From positions 6,531 to 70,530 of the forward strand of contig CAZNMY010000021.1 of the NCBI GenBank assembly GCA_964574325.1: DNA of 64,000 nt. Direction: 5' to 3'. Shown one piece after another: positions 37,075 to 44,676 of this stretch. Positions within the stretch are counted from its first letter, which is position 1; each line of letters starts with the position of its first letter. The stretch is from CAMDPA01 sp964574325 (lineage in GTDB: Bacteria > Pseudomonadota > Alphaproteobacteria > Rhizobiales > Hyphomicrobiaceae). The notes beneath the pieces are model-generated. The model saw nothing but the letters and a program-made list of their open reading frames with translations. It did not search any database and was not told where the DNA came from. A program made the position numbers and the translations under genes.

Positions 37075-37185
37075 CGTAGGTTGGGTCAAGGCCACTGGCC
37101 GCGACCCAACATTCTCACGCAATGCCGCAGATGTTGGGTCGCCCCCGGCCCGCGCTACGCGCGCCCGGTGTTGACCCAACCTACG
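37075..37185. repeat. Nested palindromic repeat in a 414-nt gap
   Basis: Outer arms: a perfect 15-bp inverted repeat, 37075-37089 (CGTAGGTTGGGTCAA) with 37171-37185. Inner arms: a perfect 10-bp inverted repeat, 37101-37110 (GCGACCCAAC) with 37133-37142. All four arms share the core GTTGGGTC/GACCCAAC, so they can pair in more than one way. The gap (36891-37304), between the priming transferase and the ligase gene, holds no open reading frame I can support. Confidence 0.7.
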
Positions 37186-37304
37186 TAAGAGACGCGGAGC
37201 TCAAAGTGTAGGCTGCGGCACGCAAGCTGCATTGGAAGGTCTATCGCCGGCGATGTCCCCCGAGGGAACAGCCGGTTGGCACAATCGCCGCGAGAGACCT
37301 CGAC

Positions 37305-38648
37305 ATGCACGCCGCCGCCGCCCCCTTCAATGCCCCGATTTCGTCGGCCACCACGACCACCGCGAGCTTCGGCGCGGGGAGGCTCACGGTGCTGCAGCGC
37401 GTGGCGCTCGGGCTCGTGTGGATCGCGGTCGCTCTGGGTGCGGTCGTGTTCACGGAGCCCGCTCCCGTCGACGTGCTGACGATGGGGCTCATCGTCGGCC
37501 TGCCGATCGTGGGCCTCGTCGCGGTGCCGTCGGCGTTGTGGCTGGTGTTCGGCGTTTGGGCGGTATGCGGCGCTGGCGCGTTGATCGGCTCGTCGTTCGC
37601 ACCCGACCTCGGCCGTTCGGTCACGCACAGCGCGATCTCGCTCTATCTCTATGCCGCATTCTTCGTGTTCGCAGGCTTCGTCGCCAAGCGCCCCTACCAG
37701 CACATCAGGCTGATTCTCGATGCGTGGCTGTGGGCGGCATTCCTGGGTGCGGCTGCTGGCGTGATCGGCTACTTCAACCTCGTCCCCGGAGCGTTCGAGC
37801 TGTTCACGCGCTACGGCCGCGCTACCGGCACGTTCAAGGACCCCAACGTGTTCGGACCGTTCCTCGTGCCGGCGCTGCTCTATGCTTTGCACAAGGTGCT
37901 GAACGAGCCGCTCCACCGCACGATCGTTCCGGGCGTGATGCTGCTGTTCCTGAGCTTCGCGCTCCTGCTGTCGTTCTCGCGCGGCGCCTGGTTCAATGCG
38001 GCGGTGGCGCTTGCGGTCTACATCTACGGTTCGCTGGTGTTCGCGCGCTCGAACCGGCAGCGCGTGAAGCTCGTCGTGCTCGGGGCGGTCGCGATGGCTT
38101 CGGCCGGCGTGGTGCTGGCGGCGGCAGCGCAGACCGAGGCGGTCGGCAGCTTGCTGTCCGATCGTGCGGCGCTGACGCAATCCTATGACGTGGGGCCGCA
38201 GGGCCGGTTCGGTGGCCAGGAGAAGGCGAAGGGGCTGATCCTCGGTAATCCGCTCGGGCTCGGTGCGCAGACGTTCGCGCCCTACTACCATCACGAGGAG
38301 CCGCACAACGTCTACCTCAACATGTTCCTCAATGCGGGCTGGATCGGCGGCCTGCTGTTCGCCGCCAACGTCTGGCTGACGGCGCTGTTCGGATTGCGCC
38401 ACGCGATGTTGCGAACCGCGACGCAGCCGCTGTTCCTGATCGCGTTCGGTGCGTTCCTGGGCAATGCCTTCGAAGGCTTCGTCATCGACCTCGACCACTG
38501 GCGGCACTTCTACCTGGAGATGGCGATCGTGTGGGGGCTGATGCTGGCCGATCGCGTCGAGATCGCAGGCGGCAGTGCGGCGCGGGCGATTGCATCTCGG
38601 GCCGGGCGGGTGCTGCGGGTCGCGGGGGCGCGCCCGGCGTTGGGCTGA
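37305..38648 (+). CDS. O-antigen ligase/polymerase family protein (Wzy_C)
   Basis: Polytopic membrane protein, 447 residues, about 10-12 helices. The large periplasmic loop and its flanks carry the Wzy_C/WaaL hallmarks: SFSRGAWFNAAVAL, then GLGAQTFAPYYHHEEPHNVYLNMFLNAGWIGGLLF with the conserved histidine before NVYL. Such proteins either polymerise undecaprenyl-linked repeats or ligate them. In this locus, with a priming transferase, GumB and GumC, a polymerase role fits best. The start MHAAAAPF at 37305 is the only sensible one. Confidence 0.88.
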   Translation: MHAAAAPFNAPISSATTTTASFGAGRLTVLQRVALGLVWIAVALGAVVFTEPAPVDVLTMGLIVGLPIVGLVAVPSALWLVFGVWAVCGAGALIGSSFAPDLGRSVTHSAISLYLYAAFFVFAGFVAKRPYQHIRLILDAWLWAAFLGAAAGVIGYFNLVPGAFELFTRYGRATGTFKDPNVFGPFLVPALLYALHKVLNEPLHRTIVPGVMLLFLSFALLLSFSRGAWFNAAVALAVYIYGSLVFARSNRQRVKLVVLGAVAMASAGVVLAAAAQTEAVGSLLSDRAALTQSYDVGPQGRFGGQEKAKGLILGNPLGLGAQTFAPYYHHEEPHNVYLNMFLNAGWIGGLLFAANVWLTALFGLRHAMLRTATQPLFLIAFGAFLGNAFEGFVIDLDHWRHFYLEMAIVWGLMLADRVEIAGGSAARAIASRAGRVLRVAGARPALG

Positions 38649-38821
38649 TCGATCTGTTGGGCGTTCGGCCCACATTCAGGTTGGTACCTCGTGCCTGCCG
38701 CAATCCTGGGGCTTGGTCGGCACAGGGACTTTGCCCGAATCCGCTCGATTTTTCCTGGCCGCGGCGGACATCCGACAGTATGGGTGTGCCGCCGCTTGCC
38801 GCTGAACCACCGGGGTGCCTG

Positions 38822-39604
38822 ATGACCGATACGACGCCATTGGCCGGGCGATTGGCCCGCCTGCGTGCAGATCCAGAACTCGCCTCGCTGCGCCGGTCGA
38901 TCGAGGTGTACTACGGCGATGCCCCGCGTGACGCCGCGATGGACAAGCTCTATGCGACATTGGTGCGGCCGGGCGGGCTCGCGTTCGACATCGGCAGCCA
39001 CGTCGGCGACCGGATCGGCTCGTTCCGGCGGTGTGGTGCGCGGGTCGTGGCGCTCGAACCGCAGCCGCTTTGTGCCCGTGTGATCCGCGAGATCTACGCT
39101 GGCGATGCCGATGTGACGCTGGTCGAGGCTGCCTGTGGCCCCAAGCCCGGCAAGCTCACGCTGCACATCAACTCTGCCAACCCGACCGTGACAACGGCCA
39201 GCACCGACTTCGTCAAGGCCGCTGATGGCGCTGGTGGGTGGGAAGGCCAGGTGTGGGATCAGGCGATCGAGGTGCCGGTGACAACGCTCGATGCGCTGAT
39301 TGCGGCGCACGGCCGGCCGGATTTCGTGAAGATCGACGTGGAGGGTTTCGAGGGCGACGTGTTGGCGGGGCTGTCGAAGCCGCTGGCGTGCCTGTCGTTC
39401 GAGTTCACGACGATCCAGCGCGACGTGGCGTACCAGTGCCTCGACCGGCTGATGGAGATCGGGACATACGGCTTCGACATAGCGCTCGGCGAAAGCCAGA
39501 AGCTACACTTCGGCCGCTGGGTGTCCAAAGCCGAGATGGCCGAGCACATCCGCGCGCTGCCGCACGATGCCAATTCGGGGGACGTGTATGCGCGACTGGT
39601 CTAG
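38822..39604 (+). CDS. FkbM family methyltransferase
   Basis: SAM-dependent methyltransferase, 260 residues. The SAM site is FDIGSHVGDRIGSF followed by VVALEPQPLCARV, and the FkbM signature DFVKIDVEGFEGDVLAGL is complete. FkbM enzymes commonly O-methylate sugars in polysaccharide loci, which fits the place directly after the Wzy-like gene (173-nt gap). The ATG at 38822 (MTDTTPLAG) starts about 50 residues before the SAM motif, normal for the family; the open extension to 38531 is shadow of the previous gene. Confidence 0.92.
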   Translation: MTDTTPLAGRLARLRADPELASLRRSIEVYYGDAPRDAAMDKLYATLVRPGGLAFDIGSHVGDRIGSFRRCGARVVALEPQPLCARVIREIYAGDADVTLVEAACGPKPGKLTLHINSANPTVTTASTDFVKAADGAGGWEGQVWDQAIEVPVTTLDALIAAHGRPDFVKIDVEGFEGDVLAGLSKPLACLSFEFTTIQRDVAYQCLDRLMEIGTYGFDIALGESQKLHFGRWVSKAEMAEHIRALPHDANSGDVYARLV

Positions 39605-39632
39605 TTGCTGCGTAGAATAGATCGAGTGTGAC

Positions 39633-39661
39633 TTGTTCTTGGTACGCTAAAAGCGTAGTAT
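39633..39661 (+). promoter_or_regulatory. Predicted promoter with palindrome in the spacer
   Basis: A -35-like TTGTTC (39633-39638) and a -10-like TAGTAT (39656-39661) are 17 nt apart. Between and into them lies the perfect palindrome TACGCTAAAAGCGTA (39643-39657, 6-bp arms, AAA centre). The first gene starts at 39678. This is the textbook layout for autorepression by a small helix-turn-helix protein, and such a protein is encoded by the second gene. Box matches are partial. Confidence 0.5.
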
Positions 39662-39677
39662 CTAGATCGAACAGAGA

Positions 39678-40019
39678 ATGATGCGGTGGCTGCCCGAACA
39701 CATCGCTGCCGTCGATATCGAGCCGGGCATGTCAGAAGGCGACACGCTTACGATCCGTGTAGCCACGCCGGCTGGCGAGATTCGGATCATGGGCGATGTC
39801 GAACTTGATGGGCGCATCCTGCTGGTCCGCGGCGCCCATATCCAAGGGGCCCTTGGCGCAAACTCGATCGGAATTGCAAACCTGCGCGTGATCGCCGAAG
39901 TGGTCTTGGAAAGGATCGACTGCGATGAAGCAAGAGTTGAGGGCGCGGCTCGCACGACTGGGGCGAACCCCGGACATCGACCACGTGTCATCAGGTTCAC
40001 CCGTCGATCTGGTGATTAG
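39678..40019 (+). CDS. Small protein of unknown function, first gene of a regulator-linked pair
   Basis: 113 residues, no signal peptide, no transmembrane segment, no family I recognise. The N-terminal half reads as beta-strand-rich (DTLTIRVATPAGEIRIMGDVEL). The middle is IQGALGANSIGIANLRVIAEVVLERIDCDEARVEG. The C-terminus is basic with the striking end RTTGANPGHRPRVIRF. A Gly-Ala-Asn-Pro-Gly turn flanked by arginines could be a nucleic-acid or nucleotide contact. The next gene, an XRE regulator, begins 95 nt before this stop. The overlap, sizes and promoter palindrome resemble type II toxin-antitoxin operons, with this gene in the toxin position, but no known toxin motif is visible. Confidence 0.6.
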   Translation: MMRWLPEHIAAVDIEPGMSEGDTLTIRVATPAGEIRIMGDVELDGRILLVRGAHIQGALGANSIGIANLRVIAEVVLERIDCDEARVEGAARTTGANPGHRPRVIRFTRRSGD

Positions 40020-40431
40020 GCCGTCGGGTAAGCATGCCATGATCCAGACGATCTCGGCCATTGAGGCGCTGGTGCGTCGCGGGGCAAGCGTTACCAAAGC
40101 CAAGCGCGCGGTTGAGGCGATGGTGGAGGTCGGCGAGGCGGTGGTGCATGCGCCGACCGTCGAGGACGCCGCCGTTCTGGCCGCTGAACTTGATGCGGCG
40201 GGCGTCGTCGGTAAACGACTGGCCTGCTCGCCAATCAATGTGAAGGCGGTTCGCGCTGCGCTTGGTTTGACGCAGGAGCAGTTCGCCCTGCGCTTTGGGC
40301 TCGACATCGATGCTGTCCAGAACTGGGAGCAGGGCCGCTGCCAGCCCGATAAGGCCACGGCTAGCTATTTGCGCGCCATCGCCAAGCGCCCGCGCGAGGT
40401 TGCCGAGGCGCAAGAAGAGGAAATCGCATGA
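39925..40431 (+). CDS. XRE-type helix-turn-helix regulator, antitoxin-like
   Basis: 168 residues. The C-terminal region (about 107-155) is a helix-turn-helix of the HigA/MqsA-like kind: VRAALGLTQEQFALRFGLDIDAVQNWEQG, then PDKATASYLRAIAK. The middle (about 40-98), IEALVRRGASVTKAKRAVEAMV...ELDAAGVV, reads like the ribosomal L7/L12 C-terminal/ClpS-type alpha-beta fold, an uncommon fusion partner; that assignment is weak. The ATG has AAGGA upstream. It overlaps the previous gene by 95 nt and its TGA overlaps the next ATG (ATGA). It probably binds the palindrome at 39643-39657. Confidence 0.75.
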   Translation: MKQELRARLARLGRTPDIDHVSSGSPVDLVIRPSGKHAMIQTISAIEALVRRGASVTKAKRAVEAMVEVGEAVVHAPTVEDAAVLAAELDAAGVVGKRLACSPINVKAVRAALGLTQEQFALRFGLDIDAVQNWEQGRCQPDKATASYLRAIAKRPREVAEAQEEEIA

Positions 40432-41420
40432 GCTGCTTTCGTGGGTTTACGGTTTCCCTGGGATTGCTGCTCATGCAAGCCGCTCCGGTTGACGCAGCCT
40501 CCCTCGACGGTCTCGCGGTCGAGGTGACGAACAGGTCGGAGCCGGTGCTGTGCGCGGAGAAGGACAACGTCACGATCGCGCTTGCAGCACCGAATGTGCG
40601 CGCGTTCCGCATCGAGGCCGCGCATCCCGCCTACATCGGCATGATCCAGCGCGACAGCTTCGAGGCGGACTGGACCGCCTGCGATATGAGCGCGGACCCC
40701 GTGCACAAGGTGCCGGTGCCGCCGCGCCGGCAGACGCTCTATGAGGAGATCGGGTTCTGGGTCGTCGGGCTGACGCTCGAGTCCTACTGGCGGCCTGCCA
40801 CAGCAACTGTGCGTATCGGCGACCGCGTGGAGAAGAACATCCATTTGCTGCAGCTCTGGCAGATCCGTCCGATGGGCGGCGAGGAGGTGCTCGTCCTCTA
40901 TCCGCAGGACGGGTATTGGCGCATTCGTCCGATGGCTCCCGCCGGCATGCCGCCGACGGCGTTCGGTTCGTCGTTTCTCGTCGGCCCTGTCGAGGACGAG
41001 GGCCGCCCGATCGTGCGCATCAAGGAGGTCGCGTTCGATCCGAAGGCCAAGAAGTTCACGCTTGCGTTCGAGCGCGGCGGCTCGGCGACGCTCGACATGG
41101 TGCGCACCGACAACCGCCTCAATGCGATCGACGTCGCCTACGACAAGCCGGTTGCCGGCCGTCCCTTCGCGATGCTGCGCTCGATGTACGTGACCGATTT
41201 CAACAACGACGTCGCGCGCATCGCGGTGCGCGAGAAGGGCGCCAAGGGCTGGCGGGAAGACAACATCATGCGCTTCGGCAAGGCCGTGGCGACGGATGTC
41301 TGGATGGGGCGCACGTCGGCGTCGCAGCACAACACGTCGTCGCCCGACATGGTGTTCAACAGCTTCTCGGATACAGGCATGCCGAAGCGGCCGAAGTCGG
41401 AAACCCCGCGCGCGAAGTGA
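40428..41420 (+). CDS. Secreted conserved protein of unknown function
   Basis: 330 residues with a signal peptide (cleavage near residue 23, VDAA). No named domain is recognised. The mature part is rich in beta-strand-like stretches, contains two Cys (in PVLCAEKD and WTACDM) that could form a disulfide, and ends in a charged, Ser/Pro/Lys-rich tail. The segment ATVRIGDRVEKNIHLLQLWQIRPMGGEEVLVLYPQDGYWRIRPM is the most structured-looking. Its ATG overlaps the stop of the XRE regulator, so it is translated from the same message. Whether it belongs functionally to that pair or to polysaccharide export is open. Confidence 0.6.
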   Translation: MSCFRGFTVSLGLLLMQAAPVDAASLDGLAVEVTNRSEPVLCAEKDNVTIALAAPNVRAFRIEAAHPAYIGMIQRDSFEADWTACDMSADPVHKVPVPPRRQTLYEEIGFWVVGLTLESYWRPATATVRIGDRVEKNIHLLQLWQIRPMGGEEVLVLYPQDGYWRIRPMAPAGMPPTAFGSSFLVGPVEDEGRPIVRIKEVAFDPKAKKFTLAFERGGSATLDMVRTDNRLNAIDVAYDKPVAGRPFAMLRSMYVTDFNNDVARIAVREKGAKGWREDNIMRFGKAVATDVWMGRTSASQHNTSSPDMVFNSFSDTGMPKRPKSETPRAK

Positions 41421-41436
41421 GACGCGAAACGAGCCT

Positions 41437-42315
41437 TCAGGCGGTGGTGGTCTGGCTGCGGGCGGCTGCGAGCAATTTGTCGTCGTAGGCGAGGGGGGCG
41501 TCGAGCTGCACGGCGAAGCGATCGGCGCTGGCCCAGGCGATCTTGCCCTGCAGGTTGTGGTCGCCGACGACGAGGCTCACACGTTGGCCGACCTCGACTC
41601 CGATATCGCCTTCGGCGCCGATGCCGCCGCGCGAGATGTCGAACAAAGTTATCGGTCGCCAGTCGCCGCCGGCTTGCAGCCATCCCTGCCACGACACGGC
41701 ATAGCGCGGTTGCTGGCGGCGCTCGGCGATGCCGGGAATCTCGAGGGTTCCGTCGGCCATGATGCACGGGGTTTCGCCAGCGGCTGCACGGGCAAGAATG
41801 TTGCGCAGGCGCGGCAGGCGGGCTGCCTGCTGATCCAGATCGACGCCGCGCGCGACGGCCTTGTCGAGAATGTCGATCGCTGCGTGGCACAACTCGCGCC
41901 AGATGTCGGCGAGGACTTCGGTCGGGATGCCGTAGTTCGAACCGGTGGTCGCCGGGTCGGCCTGCAACTTCGCGGCCGTCGCTCTGCGCGCGAAAGCGAG
42001 GCGCACGTGGAAATGCTGGATCTGGCCGATCAACTCGGGCTGGAGGCTCGCCAGTTCCGGGACCACGGCGGGATAGACGACGGGCTCGGGAGGCATGATC
42101 GCCAGGATATGCTGGTGGTCGGCCGAGGGGGAGATTTCGGCGGCATTGAACAGGCTGGCGACGGTCGCGATCGAGCCGGCCAGGGTTGCGACTTCGCTGG
42201 CGACACCGTGCAGTGCAGGAGACGCGCGATCCGCATCGGCGAATTTCGTCGTCGGGTCGAGATGGCTGAAGTCCAGACTTTCGCCGTCGTCCAGGAAGCC
42301 CAATTCGGCGCCCAT
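41437..42315 (-). CDS. PilZ domain protein (c-di-GMP receptor candidate)
   Basis: About 292 residues. The N-terminal ~190 are helical and unrecognised. The C-terminal part is a PilZ domain with the c-di-GMP motif: RRQQPRYAVSW supplies the RxxxR element and DISRGGIGAEG the (D/N)xSxxG element. Both are intact, so binding is likely. PilZ proteins next to exopolysaccharide genes usually tune synthesis or export. The start is uncertain: ATG 42315 is used, while the frame is open to a GTG at 42387. It converges with the secreted protein gene (16 nt apart). The EAL phosphodiesterase 13 kb away could lower its ligand. Confidence 0.82.
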   Translation of the reverse strand: MGAELGFLDDGESLDFSHLDPTTKFADADRASPALHGVASEVATLAGSIATVASLFNAAEISPSADHQHILAIMPPEPVVYPAVVPELASLQPELIGQIQHFHVRLAFARRATAAKLQADPATTGSNYGIPTEVLADIWRELCHAAIDILDKAVARGVDLDQQAARLPRLRNILARAAAGETPCIMADGTLEIPGIAERRQQPRYAVSWQGWLQAGGDWRPITLFDISRGGIGAEGDIGVEVGQRVSLVVGDHNLQGKIAWASADRFAVQLDAPLAYDDKLLAAARSQTTTA

Positions 42316-42443
42316 CGTTCGTCTCGCGTGCTCGAGTTGCGGTCGATGACAGAACGATAGCGCAAGTTTCGTAACCAATGCCTCCACGACGGGGTACTGA
42401 TCATCTCAAATTCTAACGAATGAAACCGGTTCGAGGGATGCGG

Positions 42444-43301
42444 CTACCACTCGATGCCGACCATGGCGGCGACGGGTTTGACCGCGTGGCCTGAGAGCAG
42501 GCGGGCCAATGCGGCCGGGTCGATCGCGCCGTTATGCAGCACCTCGTTGCGGTGGATGCCCTGGGCGATGAACAGGGAGGCGAGCCCTGCAGCGCTCGCG
42601 CCGGCGATATCGGTGCGCACAGCATCGCCGATCGCCAGTATGCGCTGGGGATCGGGCGTTCTGCCGCGTAGTTCTGCGATTTTCGCAAACGCCAAATGGT
42701 ATGCCGGGGCGTGCGGTTTGCCGGCCCAGTAGACCTCGCCGCCCATGGTCTCGTAGAGTTCGGCGACGATGCCGGCGCACGGCAGCAACTCCCCGCCGAC
42801 ATCGACGACGAGATCGGGATTGGCGCAGATGAACGGGAGGCGGCGGGCGAGAGCGCGTTCGAGCAGCGGCCGATAGGTTTCGGCGGTTTCGTTGCGATCG
42901 TCCTCCAGCCCGGTGCAGACGATGGCTTGCGCGTCTTCGAGCGGCACGCGCGCTGCGGGCTCGGTCTCGAACAGCGGAAGGTCGCGCTCCGTGCCGATGT
43001 GGAGCACGCGGGAGTAGCCGCGCTCCGCGATATGGGCGAGGGCGATGTCGCCGGAGGATACGATCGCATCCCAACTGTCGCGGCGGACGCGCTTCTCGGC
43101 GAGAACCTCGGCGACCCAACGGGAGGGCATGGGGGCATTCGACAACAGCAGGACCGTGCCTCCCGCCGCGCGATATCGAGCAAAGGCATCGCCGGCGCCA
43201 TCGTATGCGCTGCGGCCGTCGTGGACGACGCCCCAGACGTCGCAGACGAGGGCATCATAGCCTGAAATGAGCGGGCCTGCAGCCGTGATGAGCCTGGTCA
43301 T
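42444..43301 (-). CDS. HAD superfamily class IIA hydrolase
   Basis: 285 residues, of the TIGR01459-like HAD class IIA group (relatives of NagD/AraL phosphatases). Motif I is DVWGVVHDG (D21): the nucleophile Asp is present, but the usual second Asp of DxD is Trp, as is typical for this subgroup. Motif II LLLSNAP, the class IIA cap, the Lys in WAGKPHAPAYHLA and motif IV ILAIGDAVRTDIAGASAAGL follow. The start at 43301 overlaps the GtrA stop (ATGA). It is the last of four coupled genes; a sugar-phosphate substrate is plausible but unproven. Confidence 0.88.
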   Translation of the reverse strand: MTRLITAAGPLISGYDALVCDVWGVVHDGRSAYDGAGDAFARYRAAGGTVLLLSNAPMPSRWVAEVLAEKRVRRDSWDAIVSSGDIALAHIAERGYSRVLHIGTERDLPLFETEPAARVPLEDAQAIVCTGLEDDRNETAETYRPLLERALARRLPFICANPDLVVDVGGELLPCAGIVAELYETMGGEVYWAGKPHAPAYHLAFAKIAELRGRTPDPQRILAIGDAVRTDIAGASAAGLASLFIAQGIHRNEVLHNGAIDPAALARLLSGHAVKPVAAMVGIEW

Positions 43302-43759
43302 GAATGGGGCTCCCGCTTGGATCGCCGAGACGCGCCGAAGACGCCGAAGCGGAAGCCGGCATAGGATACGAACATCGAGACGAAGCAGGCCAGAAAAAGC
43401 GCCGCCTCGGGGATCAGGGCCGGGACTGCCAGCAGCAGGCCGGCGAACACGGTGTAGTTCACGAGTTGAGACGTGAGCGAGACGCCCGCGAACTTCGAGA
43501 ACTCGACGAGGGTCGGCGGGTTCTTTTCGGCGAACGTTATCGTTCGGTTGATCGACCACGAGACGACCATCGCCAGCGCGATGCCGAAGGGCCGCGCGAG
43601 GAACGGTGAGATGGCGAATACGCGGGTCAGCAGCGTCAGCACGGCGGTGTCGGTCGCGAGTGCGGCCAGTCCTGCGAGCACGAAGCCGCCGTAGTGGCGC
43701 ACGGCGCCGCTGGCGACGGCGCTGCGCCATCTGCTCGCCAGGGTGGTATCGGGGGTCAT
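43298..43759 (-). CDS. GtrA family membrane protein
   Basis: 153 residues, four predicted helices (about 22-42, 50-68, 90-110 and 117-137), with the family segments YGGFVLAGLAALATDTAVL and SWSINRTITFAE. GtrA proteins are proposed to flip undecaprenyl-phosphate-linked sugars across the inner membrane after a GtrB-type transferase has loaded them. That partner is the DPM1-like gene two positions upstream. It overlaps the genes on both sides by ATGA. Start at ATG 43759; the longer open frame is Arg-rich shadow. Confidence 0.88.
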   Translation of the reverse strand: MTPDTTLASRWRSAVASGAVRHYGGFVLAGLAALATDTAVLTLLTRVFAISPFLARPFGIALAMVVSWSINRTITFAEKNPPTLVEFSKFAGVSLTSQLVNYTVFAGLLLAVPALIPEAALFLACFVSMFVSYAGFRFGVFGASRRSKREPHS

Positions 43760-44676
43760 AGCGGTAGGGCCCTCGCCCAATCGACCGGGGGGCGGTCGGG
43801 CCTCGGGTCCGGGTGCCAGATCGCTTCGTCGAGACGGGGAACGGCGAACAGCGCGTCGAGTTCGTGGCGGCGGCGTTCGACGACGGGATCGAGTTCGGCC
43901 AAGGCGGCGTCGGGATAGCCGGGGTGGCACATCACCAGATGGCGGGGGCCTCGCACAGAGAAGAACCGGGCGAGCTCCTGCTCGAAGGGGATGTTCAGAT
44001 CGAACGGGGATACGCCGGAAAATCCGCGGTTCGTGGGGAAGCCGGCGGCTCGCATCTTCGCGCCGAAGCCGCGCGCCAGGGTGTGGATGACGATGGCCTT
44101 GTGGACGGCCGTGCGTCGGCGAAGGATGTCGATCGTGCGGTCGGCGGGATCGCGAACGAGCGGGAGCCGATCGCGGTAGCGGGCCTGCAGGATCTGCAAC
44201 AGGGCGTGGCGGACGCGCGGCAGGACGTGAACGTGCTGATGCCCGTCGATGAAGTCCGGTTGAACCCCGAGGCCTTCCTCGAAGTGCGCGAGTTGGCGGC
44301 CGATTTCGGCGGCGATCTCGCCGGTGCCGATCGCGCCGGTCGCGCAGCGCCGGAGAAGGGTCATGTTGTCCTGGAATTCGCCGTCGGGGGCGAGAAGTGG
44401 GGCGGGCCCTAGCGGGTTGCCGAGCGTCAGGTTGAGGTGGAGGCCGACCGCCACGAAGGGGCGCAGCTCACGCAGGCGGGGCGCCGAGGCTTGCCAGGCC
44501 GGCATAGTGACGATGGCGCTCGTGGCCGACAACCGCCGTGCGCGGGCGAGTTCCTCGATGCCGCTGCTGACGCCCTCGGTGATCGCGAAGTCGTCGGCGC
44601 ACAAGATGACGTTGGCCCCGGCGGGGAGTGCGGGCTCGTCTTCCCGGGCGCTGGTCGACGTGTTGGCGCTCGTCAT
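43756..44676 (-). CDS. HpnK/YdjC (ChbG) family carbohydrate deacetylase
   Basis: 306 residues. Metal-binding motifs of the family are all present: CADDFAITEGVSSGI near the N-terminus, VGLHLNLT, and DGHQHVHVLP; the end contains MCHPGYPD. YdjC/ChbG enzymes deacetylate N-acetylated sugars; the hopanoid-locus version is called HpnK, but no hopanoid genes are in this window, so the HpnK name would be by family only. It is coupled by ATGA to both the DPM1-like transferase before it and gtrA after it. That points to a deacetylation of a lipid-linked aminosugar, by analogy. Confidence 0.88.
   Translation of the reverse strand: MTSANTSTSAREDEPALPAGANVILCADDFAITEGVSSGIEELARARRLSATSAIVTMPAWQASAPRLRELRPFVAVGLHLNLTLGNPLGPAPLLAPDGEFQDNMTLLRRCATGAIGTGEIAAEIGRQLAHFEEGLGVQPDFIDGHQHVHVLPRVRHALLQILQARYRDRLPLVRDPADRTIDILRRRTAVHKAIVIHTLARGFGAKMRAAGFPTNRGFSGVSPFDLNIPFEQELARFFSVRGPRHLVMCHPGYPDAALAELDPVVERRRHELDALFAVPRLDEAIWHPDPRPDRPPVDWARALPL

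Noticed and set aside
40042..40220. Calling the regulator pair HigBA or MqsRA outright
   Set aside because: Only the helix-turn-helix part fits; the first protein shows none of the toxin motifs of those systems.
43756..44676. Hopanoid biosynthesis locus because of the HpnK-like protein
   Set aside because: No other hpn gene is present; the YdjC family is broader than hopanoid genes.
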